Below are positions 26,302-34,920 of a DNA stretch of 64,000 nucleotides, piece after piece. A program made the translations under genes and the position numbers. Positions within the stretch are counted from its first letter, which is position 1. Each line of letters opens with the position of its first letter. The stretch spans positions 1-64,000 of the forward strand of contig JAAEEP010000010.1 of assembly GCA_013415695.1 (NCBI GenBank). Reading direction: 5' to 3'. The notes beneath the pieces are model-generated. The model searched no databases. It had not been told where the DNA came from and saw only the letters and a program-made list of their open reading frames with translations. The stretch is from Methanomassiliicoccales archaeon. GTDB lineage: Archaea > Thermoplasmatota > Thermoplasmata > Methanomassiliicoccales > JAAEEP01.

Positions 26302-27198
26302 TTATCGAACCCCGGCCCTTTCCCTAATGAGATCGTCTATCCAGGTCTCGAAGGTTTTCTGATTATAGTAGATATTGGGTACCACACTCTCCACCCTTTC
26401 GTCCTTGCGTATATCCTCGATGATCCTTGTCATCTCCTTCATGTTCTTGGTCCATAAGTTGCAGTACACGATGTCGTGGGGGTCGAAGAGGCAGGAAAGC
26501 CCTATCACGTGAGGGCGGTATTTGTCCATGAGGGAGGGCACCATCTCCTTTCTCTTCTCAGGATCCGATACCTTGAGATGGAGGATGGTGATGATGTCGC
26601 TGGATGCGGTGGGAACGAAGTCAATCGTGAGAGCTATCAGTCCTTCTTTCTCCATCCGGGAAAGACGCCTCCTCACCGTCTTGGTGGTGACCCCTAGCTC
26701 CTCCGCAATATCGGACACTGCCATTCTCGCATCATCCTTTATGACATTTAGTATGCGATAATCCATACTGCTCAAAGGGGGTAAGACCATCTCGGGGGGC
26801 TGGAAGAACCCGAATGATGGATTGATCATCTCTCCTTTCTTCCTTGTCACTTCCAGGAGGTCCTGCAGTTCTGATAGATCGCGCAGAAAGGCATGAACGT
26901 AGATCATGTTACCTCCCGCCATGATCACCTTGAATATTCGCCGATCTTTGCCCAGTTCCTCCACCGCCTTATCAAGATAGGATGATTGGGAGAAACCGCT
27001 GACGAGAACCAGGACCGGTCGAAATACCATGAAGGACACAGTCGCCTGAAAGCGGTTGAATATGCCCAGCTCCTGCAGGGTCTGGACCCTCTTGTGAACT
27101 GCGTTGACGGAGAGATCCAGCGTGTCCGCGAGTTCCCTGAACGAAATCCTCGAGTTCTGGGCAAGCCTAATGGTGATCTCGATATCCACCTCGTCCAT
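26302..27198 (-). CDS. Lrp/AsnC-like regulator with two HTH domains
   Basis: A 298-residue protein built as two Lrp-like halves. The first HTH is at about 5-50 (ISFRELADTLDLSVNAVHKR) and a second at about 140-185 (MAVSDIAEELGVTTKTVRRR), each followed by a beta-rich RAM-like region. Such double proteins bind DNA as pseudo-dimers. I placed the start at ATG 27198: GGTGATG lies eight nt upstream and TTATATAT at 27222-27229 fits a start of transcription right at it. A longer reading to 27249 would run through the TATA box. Targets are unknown. Confidence 0.83.
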   Translation of the reverse strand: MDEVDIEITIRLAQNSRISFRELADTLDLSVNAVHKRVQTLQELGIFNRFQATVSFMVFRPVLVLVSGFSQSSYLDKAVEELGKDRRIFKVIMAGGNMIYVHAFLRDLSELQDLLEVTRKKGEMINPSFGFFQPPEMVLPPLSSMDYRILNVIKDDARMAVSDIAEELGVTTKTVRRRLSRMEKEGLIALTIDFVPTASSDIITILHLKVSDPEKRKEMVPSLMDKYRPHVIGLSCLFDPHDIVYCNLWTKNMKEMTRIIEDIRKDERVESVVPNIYYNQKTFETWIDDLIRERAGVR

Positions 27199-27367
27199 CG
27201 GACTAGCATCACCTGTTACAATATATAATTTGATGGAAATAGGTGCCATCCAACATAATATCTCGATGTTTCGCCAGATCTTCTATCAGCGTTCGAAATC
27301 GGGCGTTCAGTGATGCTGGGAGGTCAAAGGCATTTCCACAACGTTGCGATCATTTTGCGAGAATTGG

Positions 27368-28099
27368 CTAACGGGAATAGGTCCACTCATCACTGCCGTA
27401 CCTCTCGACAACGAGCCTATGGACTTGCACCATCTCTTTCTTGGAAAGGGCTCCCATTTCCCAGTCCTTTTCAGAGGTGAAGGCCACCCTCAATGCCCTC
27501 AGGACCAGATGCCATGGAACTTCGATCTCGTTCAGGATGCATGTGACTCGTTCATCGAATTCCACGATATCCTTGTCGGAAAGTTTCTCCTTACCTACCT
27601 TGAGAACCGAGAACATGGTTCCTAGATCAAGATCGTACAGCAATGTTCCGTGCATGAGGAATACCCCACCCCTTCGTGTTTGGGCACTCCCCGATATCTT
27701 CCTTCCACTTACCAGAACGTCGTTGATCGGGTGAAACTGGCCCTGAAGGCCGAGAAGGTCCAGTGCATCGATAATCCAGCCGCAGATCGTGCGGTAGGAA
27801 GCGGAGATATCATCATCTACCATTTCTAGGGGGCATATCACACTGTATGTGATCTCTCCATCCCTATCATGATATACTGAACCAGCGCCCGTCCTTCTCC
27901 TCACAATGTCCACGCCGATCTCCTTGCAGACCTCAACGTCGACCTCTTCCTCCACGCTCTGGAAACATCCTATGGAGACCGCACTCGGTTCCCAGCCGTA
28001 GAACCTAATGGTGGGAGGCGATTCTCCCCTGCCCACAGCGATCGAGACGGCCTCGTCAATTGCCATGTTCACGGAGGCGGTCTTCAGCTCGAAATCCAT
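27368..28099 (-). CDS. lplA: Lipoate-protein ligase, catalytic subunit LplA
   Basis: Attaches lipoate to lipoyl domains, 243 aa. Visible motifs are NMAIDEAV near the start, the lipoyl-AMP loop RRRTGAGSVYHD, and the catalytic lysine in SGRKISGSAQ. The enzyme lacks the C-terminal domain of bacterial LplA; that part is encoded by the gene directly upstream. This split arrangement is established for Thermoplasma acidophilum, where both parts are needed. The start ATG lies 11 nt after the lplB stop with GTGGAGA upstream. Confidence 0.92.
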   Translation of the reverse strand: MDFELKTASVNMAIDEAVSIAVGRGESPPTIRFYGWEPSAVSIGCFQSVEEEVDVEVCKEIGVDIVRRRTGAGSVYHDRDGEITYSVICPLEMVDDDISASYRTICGWIIDALDLLGLQGQFHPINDVLVSGRKISGSAQTRRGGVFLMHGTLLYDLDLGTMFSVLKVGKEKLSDKDIVEFDERVTCILNEIEVPWHLVLRALRVAFTSEKDWEMGALSKKEMVQVHRLVVERYGSDEWTYSR

Positions 28100-28110
28100 T
28101 AATCTCCACT

Positions 28111-28416
28111 TCAGATCAGTGCCTCCTCAAGCAGGTCGGCGATATCCTCGGCCGAAAAACCGATGAACTGAGCGTTCCTTTCTGCAGCAATGCCATTCAC
28201 CACTTCCAGGAAGAAGTCCCTTCCCTTATCTAGAGGGATGCCAAAAAGCCCCATCTCAATATCTACCAGCGTCTCCTCCGGATGAAGAAGAAAGTCTCCG
28301 GTTATCCTCACCGATCTGATCGTCTCCCCATCGTGGATGAGACGCACCCTCACCAACTTGCCACCCTTCACCTTCCTCTCGGAGAAGCCCTGGAGCAGCT
28401 CTCGTTGCCCGATCAT
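28111..28416 (-). CDS. lplB: Lipoate-protein ligase accessory subunit LplB
   Basis: The separate C-terminal domain of lipoate ligase, about 101 aa, required to activate lipoate in the split enzyme. Recognised by KVKGGKLVRVRL and the GDFLLHPEE motif. I placed the start at ATG 28416, where it overlaps the stop of the upstream thioredoxin-fold gene by four bases (ATGA); a GTG at 28461 would give 15 more residues and a 49-nt overlap. It is followed by lplA. Confidence 0.9.
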   Translation of the reverse strand: MIGQRELLQGFSERKVKGGKLVRVRLIHDGETIRSVRITGDFLLHPEETLVDIEMGLFGIPLDKGRDFFLEVVNGIAAERNAQFIGFSAEDIADLLEEALI

Positions 28417-28697
28417 CCCTTTGACCACTTTTTCAGTGATTCTTGGGTCACTCTTCCGCACAAGGCCTTACCGGTTTTCTCGTTGTAGAAGGATGGGACG
28501 CCTAGATCGCCTCCGCATGCCTCAGCTATCGGTTCACCGTACTCCCTGAGCAGGTTAGCGTTGGCCTCGCTGTGCCAGACCTCAAGCTCCACGATCTCCA
28601 CACCTTCGGATTCCTTGAAAGCCTCCACCAGCGGTCTGATCTGAGCACAATGCGGGCACTCCCTTCCAAAGAACCAGATCAATCTGTTACCTTTCAT
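28413..28697 (-). CDS. Thioredoxin-fold protein with CPHC active site (glutaredoxin-like)
   Basis: A 94-residue thioredoxin-fold protein with the redox motif CPHC at residues 14-17 after a short beta-strand (LIWFFGRE), and a cis-proline segment GVPSFYNEKTGKALCG near the end. It probably reduces or oxidises a disulfide partner. GGTGATG precedes the ATG. It sits between the FTR-like gene and lplB on one strand with overlapping or near-overlapping ends, which suggests a link between disulfide chemistry and lipoate metabolism. Confidence 0.85.
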   Translation of the reverse strand: MKGNRLIWFFGRECPHCAQIRPLVEAFKESEGVEIVELEVWHSEANANLLREYGEPIAEACGGDLGVPSFYNEKTGKALCGRVTQESLKKWSKG

Positions 28698-28701
28698 GTC
28701 A

Positions 28702-29121
28702 TCACCTCTTCACGAACAAGCTGCACCAGCACTCGCCCTCTTCCTTATAGGTTTTCTGCGCGGGGAAGTTGCAGGGGCACACCAATTTCAGATCCTTCTC
28801 CAAATCTCCTGTGGTGATGCGGCATGGGCAGAACCTGAGGCCGTGGTTCTTCTGGTTCTCTAGGACGCCTGATGCAAGTGTCTCGACCACGTGCATGTCC
28901 TTGTTCAGGGTGTACTCTTTCCCCCTGGTGAACTCCTCCCAGATATCGATTATCTGCTCCTTAGAGGTGACGTCCTCCCCCTCTCCTATAATCGTCAGTG
29001 CCTCATTCATGTCAGACCTAGCGAAAGCGTTCCTGGCCCCGCAGGTGGGACACACCTCGGGTCCTTTTATGCCCAGGTGGATATCGTTGCAGACATGGCA
29101 TCGCCACAGATGTTTCCTCAT
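28702..29121 (-). CDS. Rubredoxin-like domain fused to ferredoxin:thioredoxin reductase catalytic chain
   Basis: A 139-residue redox protein. The N-terminus has a rubredoxin-type iron site (C8, C11, C24, C27). The C-terminal half carries the CxC...CxC...CxC pattern of the ferredoxin:thioredoxin reductase beta subunit: C98/C100 (FCPCR), C115/C117 (CPCNF) and C131/C133 (CWCSLF), which hold a 4Fe-4S cluster beside a redox disulfide. The fused rubredoxin could be the electron donor. ATG 29121 lies about 27 nt after TTTTAATAT on the minus strand, consistent with a leaderless start and the head of the lpl operon. Confidence 0.88.
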   Translation of the reverse strand: MRKHLWRCHVCNDIHLGIKGPEVCPTCGARNAFARSDMNEALTIIGEGEDVTSKEQIIDIWEEFTRGKEYTLNKDMHVVETLASGVLENQKNHGLRFCPCRITTGDLEKDLKLVCPCNFPAQKTYKEEGECWCSLFVKR

Positions 29122-29209
29122 GATACCATTAGAATGAATCCTAAGGATATTAAAACAATTGGAAATCCCTGATCTATTGGGTCCAGGTTTCAATTCCTAT
29201 GAATGAATC

Positions 29210-29938
29210 CTATTCTATTGTATTTGAAAGGGCATCGTAATCCAGCTTGCAGATCCAGCGGTGATACAGCTCCATCGATCTCTCCGAAAGGAGCACATAG
29301 GTGTCTAGATCGCCCCGCATCATCTCACCAATTCTGAGGTTGAAGCTGCGGCCTCCAACCTCGATATCGGTATTCGTATCTGATATTGAGTTGTTGTGTA
29401 CAGCGAGATTGCGGAGAAGCATGATGTTCATCCATTCTGTCTCCTGTTCCTTCGGTATCAATTCTAAGCTTCCAGATTCCTGAATGATCCCCTTCAGGAA
29501 GATGTAGCGGTTGCGAGACCTCAGCTCATCCAGTCTCCTGGAAAGCCTAGAATCAGGGTAAATGGACAATGAGCGTTTCGCACAGTGTTCCACTACTGAC
29601 ATGCACCCGACGAAAAGGGACCTCGTTATCTCAACGCACCTCTCGGTGTTCTCCTCCATCATGAGTTGTGCTAGTAAATCCTCACGAACCGGCTCGTAGT
29701 TCTTCCAGACCTTCAGAAAATAGTCCAGCACCTCTGTGGTGACCGTCGCCTTGTTGTGGATCAAGAAGAAGCAGCCGTATCTTGGGTCGTTGGGCACCCT
29801 TCGAGTACCGATCATGTCAGAGATCGCACTTCCGTATATCATTGAGTTTTCTCTGAACGCTTCAAGTCGGTCAATGAGTGCCTGCACGAGCCTCCCTCGA
29901 GATTGGGCCATGGACATCAGGATAGTTATGCTTTTCAC
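29210..29938 (-). CDS. HEPN-like protein of unknown function
   Basis: A 242-residue, mostly helical protein. Near the C-terminus LLRNLAVHNNSISD contains an R-x4-H motif (R176, H181), the signature of HEPN-domain proteins, many of which are RNases in toxin, antiviral or stress systems. No adjacent nucleotidyltransferase or small antitoxin gene is present, and the rest of the protein matches nothing I recognise. It is flanked by the lpl operon and a PPC-domain gene, both on the same strand, with gaps. Function is open. Confidence 0.68.
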   Translation of the reverse strand: MKSITILMSMAQSRGRLVQALIDRLEAFRENSMIYGSAISDMIGTRRVPNDPRYGCFFLIHNKATVTTEVLDYFLKVWKNYEPVREDLLAQLMMEENTERCVEITRSLFVGCMSVVEHCAKRSLSIYPDSRLSRRLDELRSRNRYIFLKGIIQESGSLELIPKEQETEWMNIMLLRNLAVHNNSISDTNTDIEVGGRSFNLRIGEMMRGDLDTYVLLSERSMELYHRWICKLDYDALSNTIE

Positions 29939-30104
29939 ATCCGGATCAATTGATTATCGCAATTTACCGACCCTGTTGAAGATTCAAGTACGAACAAATT
30001 CAAATTCGAGCCCTGTTGTGACGAAAGGGGTTACATATTTGGCACTTCATCCTTTGACATTGAGTATGATGGCCGACCTGAAGAAGATATTCGATAGGCG
30101 GCAA

Positions 30105-30551
30105 TCATTCGAAGTCTAGCAGAACGAACCCCGTGTCCTCCTCGAATTTTCTCAATGCCCCAGAACCGACCAGCTCAAATACCACTATCTCCGCCACCTG
30201 CCAGATGTTCACACCTGCCCTTGTACAGCCAGCTGCCGTGCTGTCTCCTCTCCCAGCCGCGACATGCATGTGGAGGACTGCCTTTCCTTTTTCGTCCCTC
30301 ACCAACGTCCCTACTCCGGAGATTTCGTTGACACCGTTTAGTATCCTCTTCATGGGATTGATGGGGCTGGCCTTGATATCCTCGGGACCGACAACGAGCC
30401 TAGAGCCATCTGCTGCACCTCCGAGAGCAAGGACCGCCCCTGTCTCTATCCTCATTTCTTCGGCGAATCGCTCCAGGATACCGTGGAGATCTTCTCCATC
30501 CTCCAACCTCAGAATGAATATCCGGCCCAACCGCGCCTCGGAGAACTTCAT
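30105..30551 (-). CDS. PPC/DUF296 domain DNA-binding-like protein
   Basis: A 148-residue single-domain protein of the PPC (DUF296) family, found in plant AT-hook proteins and alone in prokaryotes; prokaryotic members form trimers and their role is unclear. Recognisable parts are GRIFILRLEDGED at the start, LGGAADGSRLVVG, and the HMHVAAGR motif. ATG 30551 has GAGGTG six nt upstream; a reading from 30575 would include that site. No cofactor or partner is evident nearby. Confidence 0.83.
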   Translation of the reverse strand: MKFSEARLGRIFILRLEDGEDLHGILERFAEEMRIETGAVLALGGAADGSRLVVGPEDIKASPINPMKRILNGVNEISGVGTLVRDEKGKAVLHMHVAAGRGDSTAAGCTRAGVNIWQVAEIVVFELVGSGALRKFEEDTGFVLLDFE

Positions 30552-30684
30552 GTGACACACCTCATCAAATACCACTACCAGAATCTCTCAACCCAGATAT
30601 CGTTTTTCCCATTTCTTGGGGGAGATTGTAGATTGATAGACTCTAAGTATGCGGTGATGCAATTTAATCGGAGGAGCTATAGAA

Positions 30685-31173
30685 ATGCAGATTTCAGAGA
30701 ATGTAAAAGAGGCGGCTTTCGCGGCTGGATGCTTCTGGGGAGTGGAAGCCAGGTTCTTAGAGGTCGAGGGTGTTGTTAACACTGAGGTTGGCTATATGGG
30801 TGGCATCAAGGAAGAACCCACCTACAAGGAGGTGTGTTCAGGCAAGACCGGTCATGCCGAAACCGTGCATCTGTTCTATGATCCGAATAAAGTGTCGTAC
30901 CATGAGCTTCTGGAGACATTCTGGAGTATGCATAATCCGACCACCCCTAACAGGCAGGGGGTGGATGTGGGGACCCAGTACAGATCCGTCATATTCTACT
31001 ACGACCAGGAGCAGAGAGAATTGGCTGAGAGGTCAAAGGAGGCTCTCGATGCCTCGGGACGATACAGGAAGAAGATCGTGACTGAGATCGTGCCAGCGCC
31101 AAATTTCTGGAGAGCGGAGGAATATCATCAGCGCTACTTCGAGAAGAAGGGAGGCGGAACCTGTCACGTTTGA
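30685..31173 (+). CDS. msrA: Peptide methionine sulfoxide reductase A
   Basis: Repairs oxidised methionine (S-sulfoxide) in proteins; 162 aa. The catalytic motif GCFWGVE is at 15-21 with Cys16, and the conserved [20 protein letters not shown], and [12 protein letters not shown] stretches are all present. GGAGGAG precedes ATG 30685. No msrB gene is near. It transcribes away from the PPC gene and appears monocistronic. Confidence 0.95.
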   Translation: MQISENVKEAAFAAGCFWGVEARFLEVEGVVNTEVGYMGGIKEEPTYKEVCSGKTGHAETVHLFYDPNKVSYHELLETFWSMHNPTTPNRQGVDVGTQYRSVIFYYDQEQRELAERSKEALDASGRYRKKIVTEIVPAPNFWRAEEYHQRYFEKKGGGTCHV

Positions 31174-31320
31174 GAGTCTTGACTTCTTTGTTAGCAATTG
31201 CTTGATTGGATCAATCCTATAGCTCAGAATAGTCCTAGAGCATTAGGTTTCAACTCGATTTTACTCGCATCATCGATAAGAAAATATTCTTTGAACCCGA
31301 TAGATCGATGGGAGATGCAG

Positions 31321-32235
31321 ATGACTGGAATTCCAGGTTTGGAGGAACTGCACCTGCTGCTAACCTACAGGTGCGACATGGAGTGCGATCATTGCTTCGT
31401 CTGGAGCTCACCCCGGTCCTGGGCGACGATGAACCTGAAGGATATCACATCCATAATCGATCAGGCTGCTGAGGTCCCGACCATCAAGACCATCTACTTC
31501 GAGGGTGGGGAGCCCTTCCTGTACTATCCGCTCCTTTTGAAGGGCATCGAGTATGCGAGAATCAGAGGATTCGATATAGGTGTGGTGACCAACGCATACT
31601 GGGCCAACAATGAGGATGACGCTTCTCTATGGCTTGAACCTCTTCTGGACAAAGGGATAGTCGATCTCAGCATCAGCATCGATGAGTACCATGGGACGAA
31701 TGAGCCTAAGCGCAATGTGGAGAGGGCTGTTAAGGCTGCCAGGGAAGTCGGGCTCCCAGTCAATGTTCTGGAGATACAAGGCATAAAGGCGTATGATAGG
31801 GAAATTCCTGTACAGAGTGATGCAAATAAGTTGTACTTCAGAGGAAGAGCGGCTGAGAAGCTTGTGAAAAATGCTTCTAGATACCCCCACGACCAATTGG
31901 GGGGCTGTCCAGAGAACCCTCCCAACATTAGAAGGCTTCATGTCGATTGTTTCGGGAATCTACAGTTTTGCCAGGGAGTTTCCATAGGAAACATATGGAT
32001 CCAACCCTTGTCCAAGATCGTGGTAACATTCGTTCCAGAGAAGCATCCGATAATCGGACCACTCATGAGGGGTGGCCTTTCCGAACTCTCTAGAACCTGC
32101 GGGATGATGCCTTCAGACAATTATGCTGACGCCTGCCATTTCTGCTATCTCATTCGGGTTGAGATGATCTCCAGGCGGATGTATAGGGGAATACTCAGAC
32201 CACTTCAAACCTACGGTATGGAAGGAATGGACTGA
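31321..32235 (+). CDS. Radical SAM protein with SPASM/twitch-like C-terminus
   Basis: A 304-residue radical SAM enzyme. The SAM-cluster motif is C18, C22, C25 (CDMECDHC), followed by YFEGGEPFLY, the usual GGEP SAM-binding motif. The C-terminal half has further cysteines (LGGCPE, HVDCFGNLQFC, SRTCG, DACHFC), which may hold an auxiliary cluster as in SPASM-type peptide or cofactor maturases. I do not recognise a substrate and see no precursor peptide gene next to it. ATG 31321 has GGAG six nt upstream; upstream start codons would cover the likely TATA box (AAATATTC, about 31282). Confidence 0.85.
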   Translation: MTGIPGLEELHLLLTYRCDMECDHCFVWSSPRSWATMNLKDITSIIDQAAEVPTIKTIYFEGGEPFLYYPLLLKGIEYARIRGFDIGVVTNAYWANNEDDASLWLEPLLDKGIVDLSISIDEYHGTNEPKRNVERAVKAAREVGLPVNVLEIQGIKAYDREIPVQSDANKLYFRGRAAEKLVKNASRYPHDQLGGCPENPPNIRRLHVDCFGNLQFCQGVSIGNIWIQPLSKIVVTFVPEKHPIIGPLMRGGLSELSRTCGMMPSDNYADACHFCYLIRVEMISRRMYRGILRPLQTYGMEGMD

Positions 32236-32297
32236 TAAGAGGCCCTAGTTCGACAGTCAGCGGTCAATGAACTGTGCTATGGCGCAGCCATTGGGCT

Positions 32298-34676
32298 CTA
32301 TGACTTGAACCCCTTGATCGTTTCCGCCAGCTGGTTGAGCCTCTCCTGGACAAGCTGGTTGATGGTCCCCTCCTCCCAGCTTCCATCCGGCTTCCTCTCA
32401 CCCGCCGATACGCCCGTGAGAACTTCTATACCCTCGTCGATGGTACTAATCGGCCAGATGTGGAATTTGCCTTCTTTGACCGCGTCCAAGACCTCCTGTT
32501 TCAACATCAGATTCTGGACATTGCTATGAGGTATGAGGCATCCCTGTTCTCCCGTCAAGCCTCTAGCCTTGCATAACTCAAAGAATCCCTCAATCTTCTG
32601 GTTCACGCCTCCAATGGCCTGGACCTCGCCCTTCTGGTTCACAGAACCCGTTACTGCGAAGTTTTGCTTGATGGGCTTTCCAGACAATGCAGAGAGCAAC
32701 GAGTAGAGCTCGGTACTGGAAGCGCTGTCACCGTCCACGCCGCTGTATGACTGCTCGAAGACCAATCTAGCGGTGAGGCTCAGAGGCTTCTCTCTCGCGT
32801 AACGATCGCTCAAGAAACCGCTCAGAATGAGCACGCCCTTGGTATGCGTCGGGCCTCCCATCTCTGCCTCTCTCTCGATGTCTACTATACCCTTACGGCC
32901 AACAGAGATGCTAGCGGTTATCCTGGATGGTTTCCCGAAGGCGTAATCTCCCAAGCCAAGGACGGCCAGACCGTTCACCTGGCCAACCTTCTCCCCCTCG
33001 GTGTCCACCAGAATCGAACCTCGTTCCACCATCTCCTGCATCTTCTCCTGGATCAAGTTGGACCTGTACACCTTCTCCTCCAGCTGCCTGTCGATATGCT
33101 TCTTGGTGATTAGCTGGTCGCCCTCCTCCTTTGCGTAGAAGTTCGCCTCCCTTACGATGTCAGCGACCTCGGAGAACTGGGTGGAGAGTTTCTCCTTATC
33201 CGATACCATTCGAGAGGAGTACTCAATTATCGCTGACAATCCAGTAGGGTCCATATGATAGAGGTTCTCCTTCTCGCAGAGGGTGCAGATGAAGGACGCG
33301 TATCTCATGATGTTCTCCTCATTGCGGTCCATGGTGGTGTCGAATTCGGCCTTGACCTTGAACAGCTTTTTGAAGTCCTTATCCTGAGCGTACAGGATGC
33401 TGTAGATCATCGGATCTCCGAGAATGATCACCTTAGCCTCAAACGGGATCGCCTCTGGCCTGAGGGTCTTGGTCACCATGTATCCGAAGCGTTGGGCTGG
33501 CTCCTCTATCTCCAAACTCTCATTGGATATTGTCTGCTTGAGACTCTCCCAGACTATGGGATCCACGGCTAGGCGCTCGATTGGCACTACCAAGAAACCA
33601 CCGTTCGCCCTGTGGGCCGCTCCTGCCCTGATCATCATGTAACTGGTTATTAGGGCACCGAACCTCGGTTCCTTCTCAATGGCCCCGAAGAGCCTGGGGT
33701 ATGTGGGATTCCACTCCATTTCCACCGGGGCTCCCTCAAGATGAGAGTTGTCCACCACAAGGTTAACCATGTAATTCTCGGTAGGATCGGGCATGGGTGC
33801 CTGAGGAAATTGACCCTGGACTGCTTGGGGTTCCTGAAGAAGGATGAAGAGGTTCTCCAATATGTCCTCCTCCACCTCAGATAGGTACTGGATCACTCCA
33901 TCACAGTCGCTGAAGAGCTCCCTGATGTTCGCCAGGAATGGTTCCATGACAAAGCGTGCAACCTCATTGTTCAGCTTCTTGATCCCTTCATTAGCCCTTC
34001 TCTCCAGCTCACGAAGCTGTCGAAAGGTGGTTCCAATCTTATCCTGAGTCTCCTTTCTCTTAACAAGGATCTGATTTCTAACATCCTCAGAAAGCTGGGC
34101 AAGTTGCTGCTCGGACACTGGCTGTCCATCTATAATAGGTACTAGCACCAATCCAATGGGTGACTGTTGAAGTTGGAAGCCTGATTCTGCTGCGGTGCGG
34201 CCGATCATGTTGGTCAGATTGTTACGCTCTCCCTCTATCGCTTCCAGTGTCTGGCTTCTCTTATCGGCGTACTCCTCGCTCTCGAAGGCCTGCTTCAGGC
34301 CTTCCCTCACCTCAGAAATGAAACGCTCTATGTTCTTCTTGAACTCCACTCCCCGGCCAGCTGGGAGCCTAAGCGCCCTGGGACTGTTTACATCCTTGAA
34401 GTTATTCACATAGCACCAGTCCGGTGGAGCGGGCATGTCCTTCGCCAAGTGCTTGATGAACTCTACTATCGCGGTCTTCCTTCCAGTACCTGGCATACCT
34501 GACACATAGATGTTGAATCCCTTTTCCTTGATGTTGAGTCCGAATTTAAGGGCCTTAACCGCCCTATTTTGGCCTATTATCTCCTGAAGAGGAGTGAGTT
34601 CCTCAGTCGACTTGCATTCGAAAGTCACGTCCTCACAAATATTGCGACACTCATGGAAAGCAAGTTCCTTTACCAT
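32298..34676 (-). CDS. Lon-like ATP-dependent protease (AAA_32 plus Lon C-terminal domain)
   Basis: A large serine-lysine protease, 792 aa. The Walker A-like loop is GMPGTGRKT at 60-68, followed by a long helical AAA_32 region and, from about 560, the Lon proteolytic domain. The catalytic dyad is Ser651 in VDGDSASS and Lys694 in GVNQKIEG, 43 residues apart as in E. coli Lon. There are no transmembrane helices, so it differs from the membrane-bound archaeal LonB; the AAA_32 form is best known from bacteria (YcbZ/LonC-like). A GGGGGGAACCG ribosome site precedes the ATG, and a TATA-like box is at about 34712-34725. Confidence 0.93.
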   Translation of the reverse strand: MVKELAFHECRNICEDVTFECKSTEELTPLQEIIGQNRAVKALKFGLNIKEKGFNIYVSGMPGTGRKTAIVEFIKHLAKDMPAPPDWCYVNNFKDVNSPRALRLPAGRGVEFKKNIERFISEVREGLKQAFESEEYADKRSQTLEAIEGERNNLTNMIGRTAAESGFQLQQSPIGLVLVPIIDGQPVSEQQLAQLSEDVRNQILVKRKETQDKIGTTFRQLRELERRANEGIKKLNNEVARFVMEPFLANIRELFSDCDGVIQYLSEVEEDILENLFILLQEPQAVQGQFPQAPMPDPTENYMVNLVVDNSHLEGAPVEMEWNPTYPRLFGAIEKEPRFGALITSYMMIRAGAAHRANGGFLVVPIERLAVDPIVWESLKQTISNESLEIEEPAQRFGYMVTKTLRPEAIPFEAKVIILGDPMIYSILYAQDKDFKKLFKVKAEFDTTMDRNEENIMRYASFICTLCEKENLYHMDPTGLSAIIEYSSRMVSDKEKLSTQFSEVADIVREANFYAKEEGDQLITKKHIDRQLEEKVYRSNLIQEKMQEMVERGSILVDTEGEKVGQVNGLAVLGLGDYAFGKPSRITASISVGRKGIVDIEREAEMGGPTHTKGVLILSGFLSDRYAREKPLSLTARLVFEQSYSGVDGDSASSTELYSLLSALSGKPIKQNFAVTGSVNQKGEVQAIGGVNQKIEGFFELCKARGLTGEQGCLIPHSNVQNLMLKQEVLDAVKEGKFHIWPISTIDEGIEVLTGVSAGERKPDGSWEEGTINQLVQERLNQLAETIKGFKS

Positions 34677-34920
34677 CGGTTCCCCCCTTAATGTGAATAG
34701 GATGATTGCCCGCTTTATTTAAAGGACGTCTCAGCGACTATTTACCATACCACTGGAGCAATGTTTATGACCGCCGGATGGACACATATCGATGAAGGAT
34801 TGGTTTCCTGACTTACCATGAATACTCGCTTGAAAAACCACTATCCAGATTTTAATATTTTTAATCATATACATAACCTACGAACAGCATTTATATAGTG
34901 TACACCACCTGCCAATTTAT

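Noticed and set aside
29736-30119. A 127-codon plus-strand frame
   Set aside because: It overlaps the HEPN-like gene in antisense, has no ribosome site and low-complexity composition; the last 17 codons (MMADLKKIFDRRQSFEV) could be a mini-ORF, but nothing supports it.
34473-34499. Arg in the Walker A loop of the Lon-like protease (GMPGTGRKT)
   Set aside because: A GTGR loop is common in the AAA_32 family, so it does not indicate an inactive enzyme.
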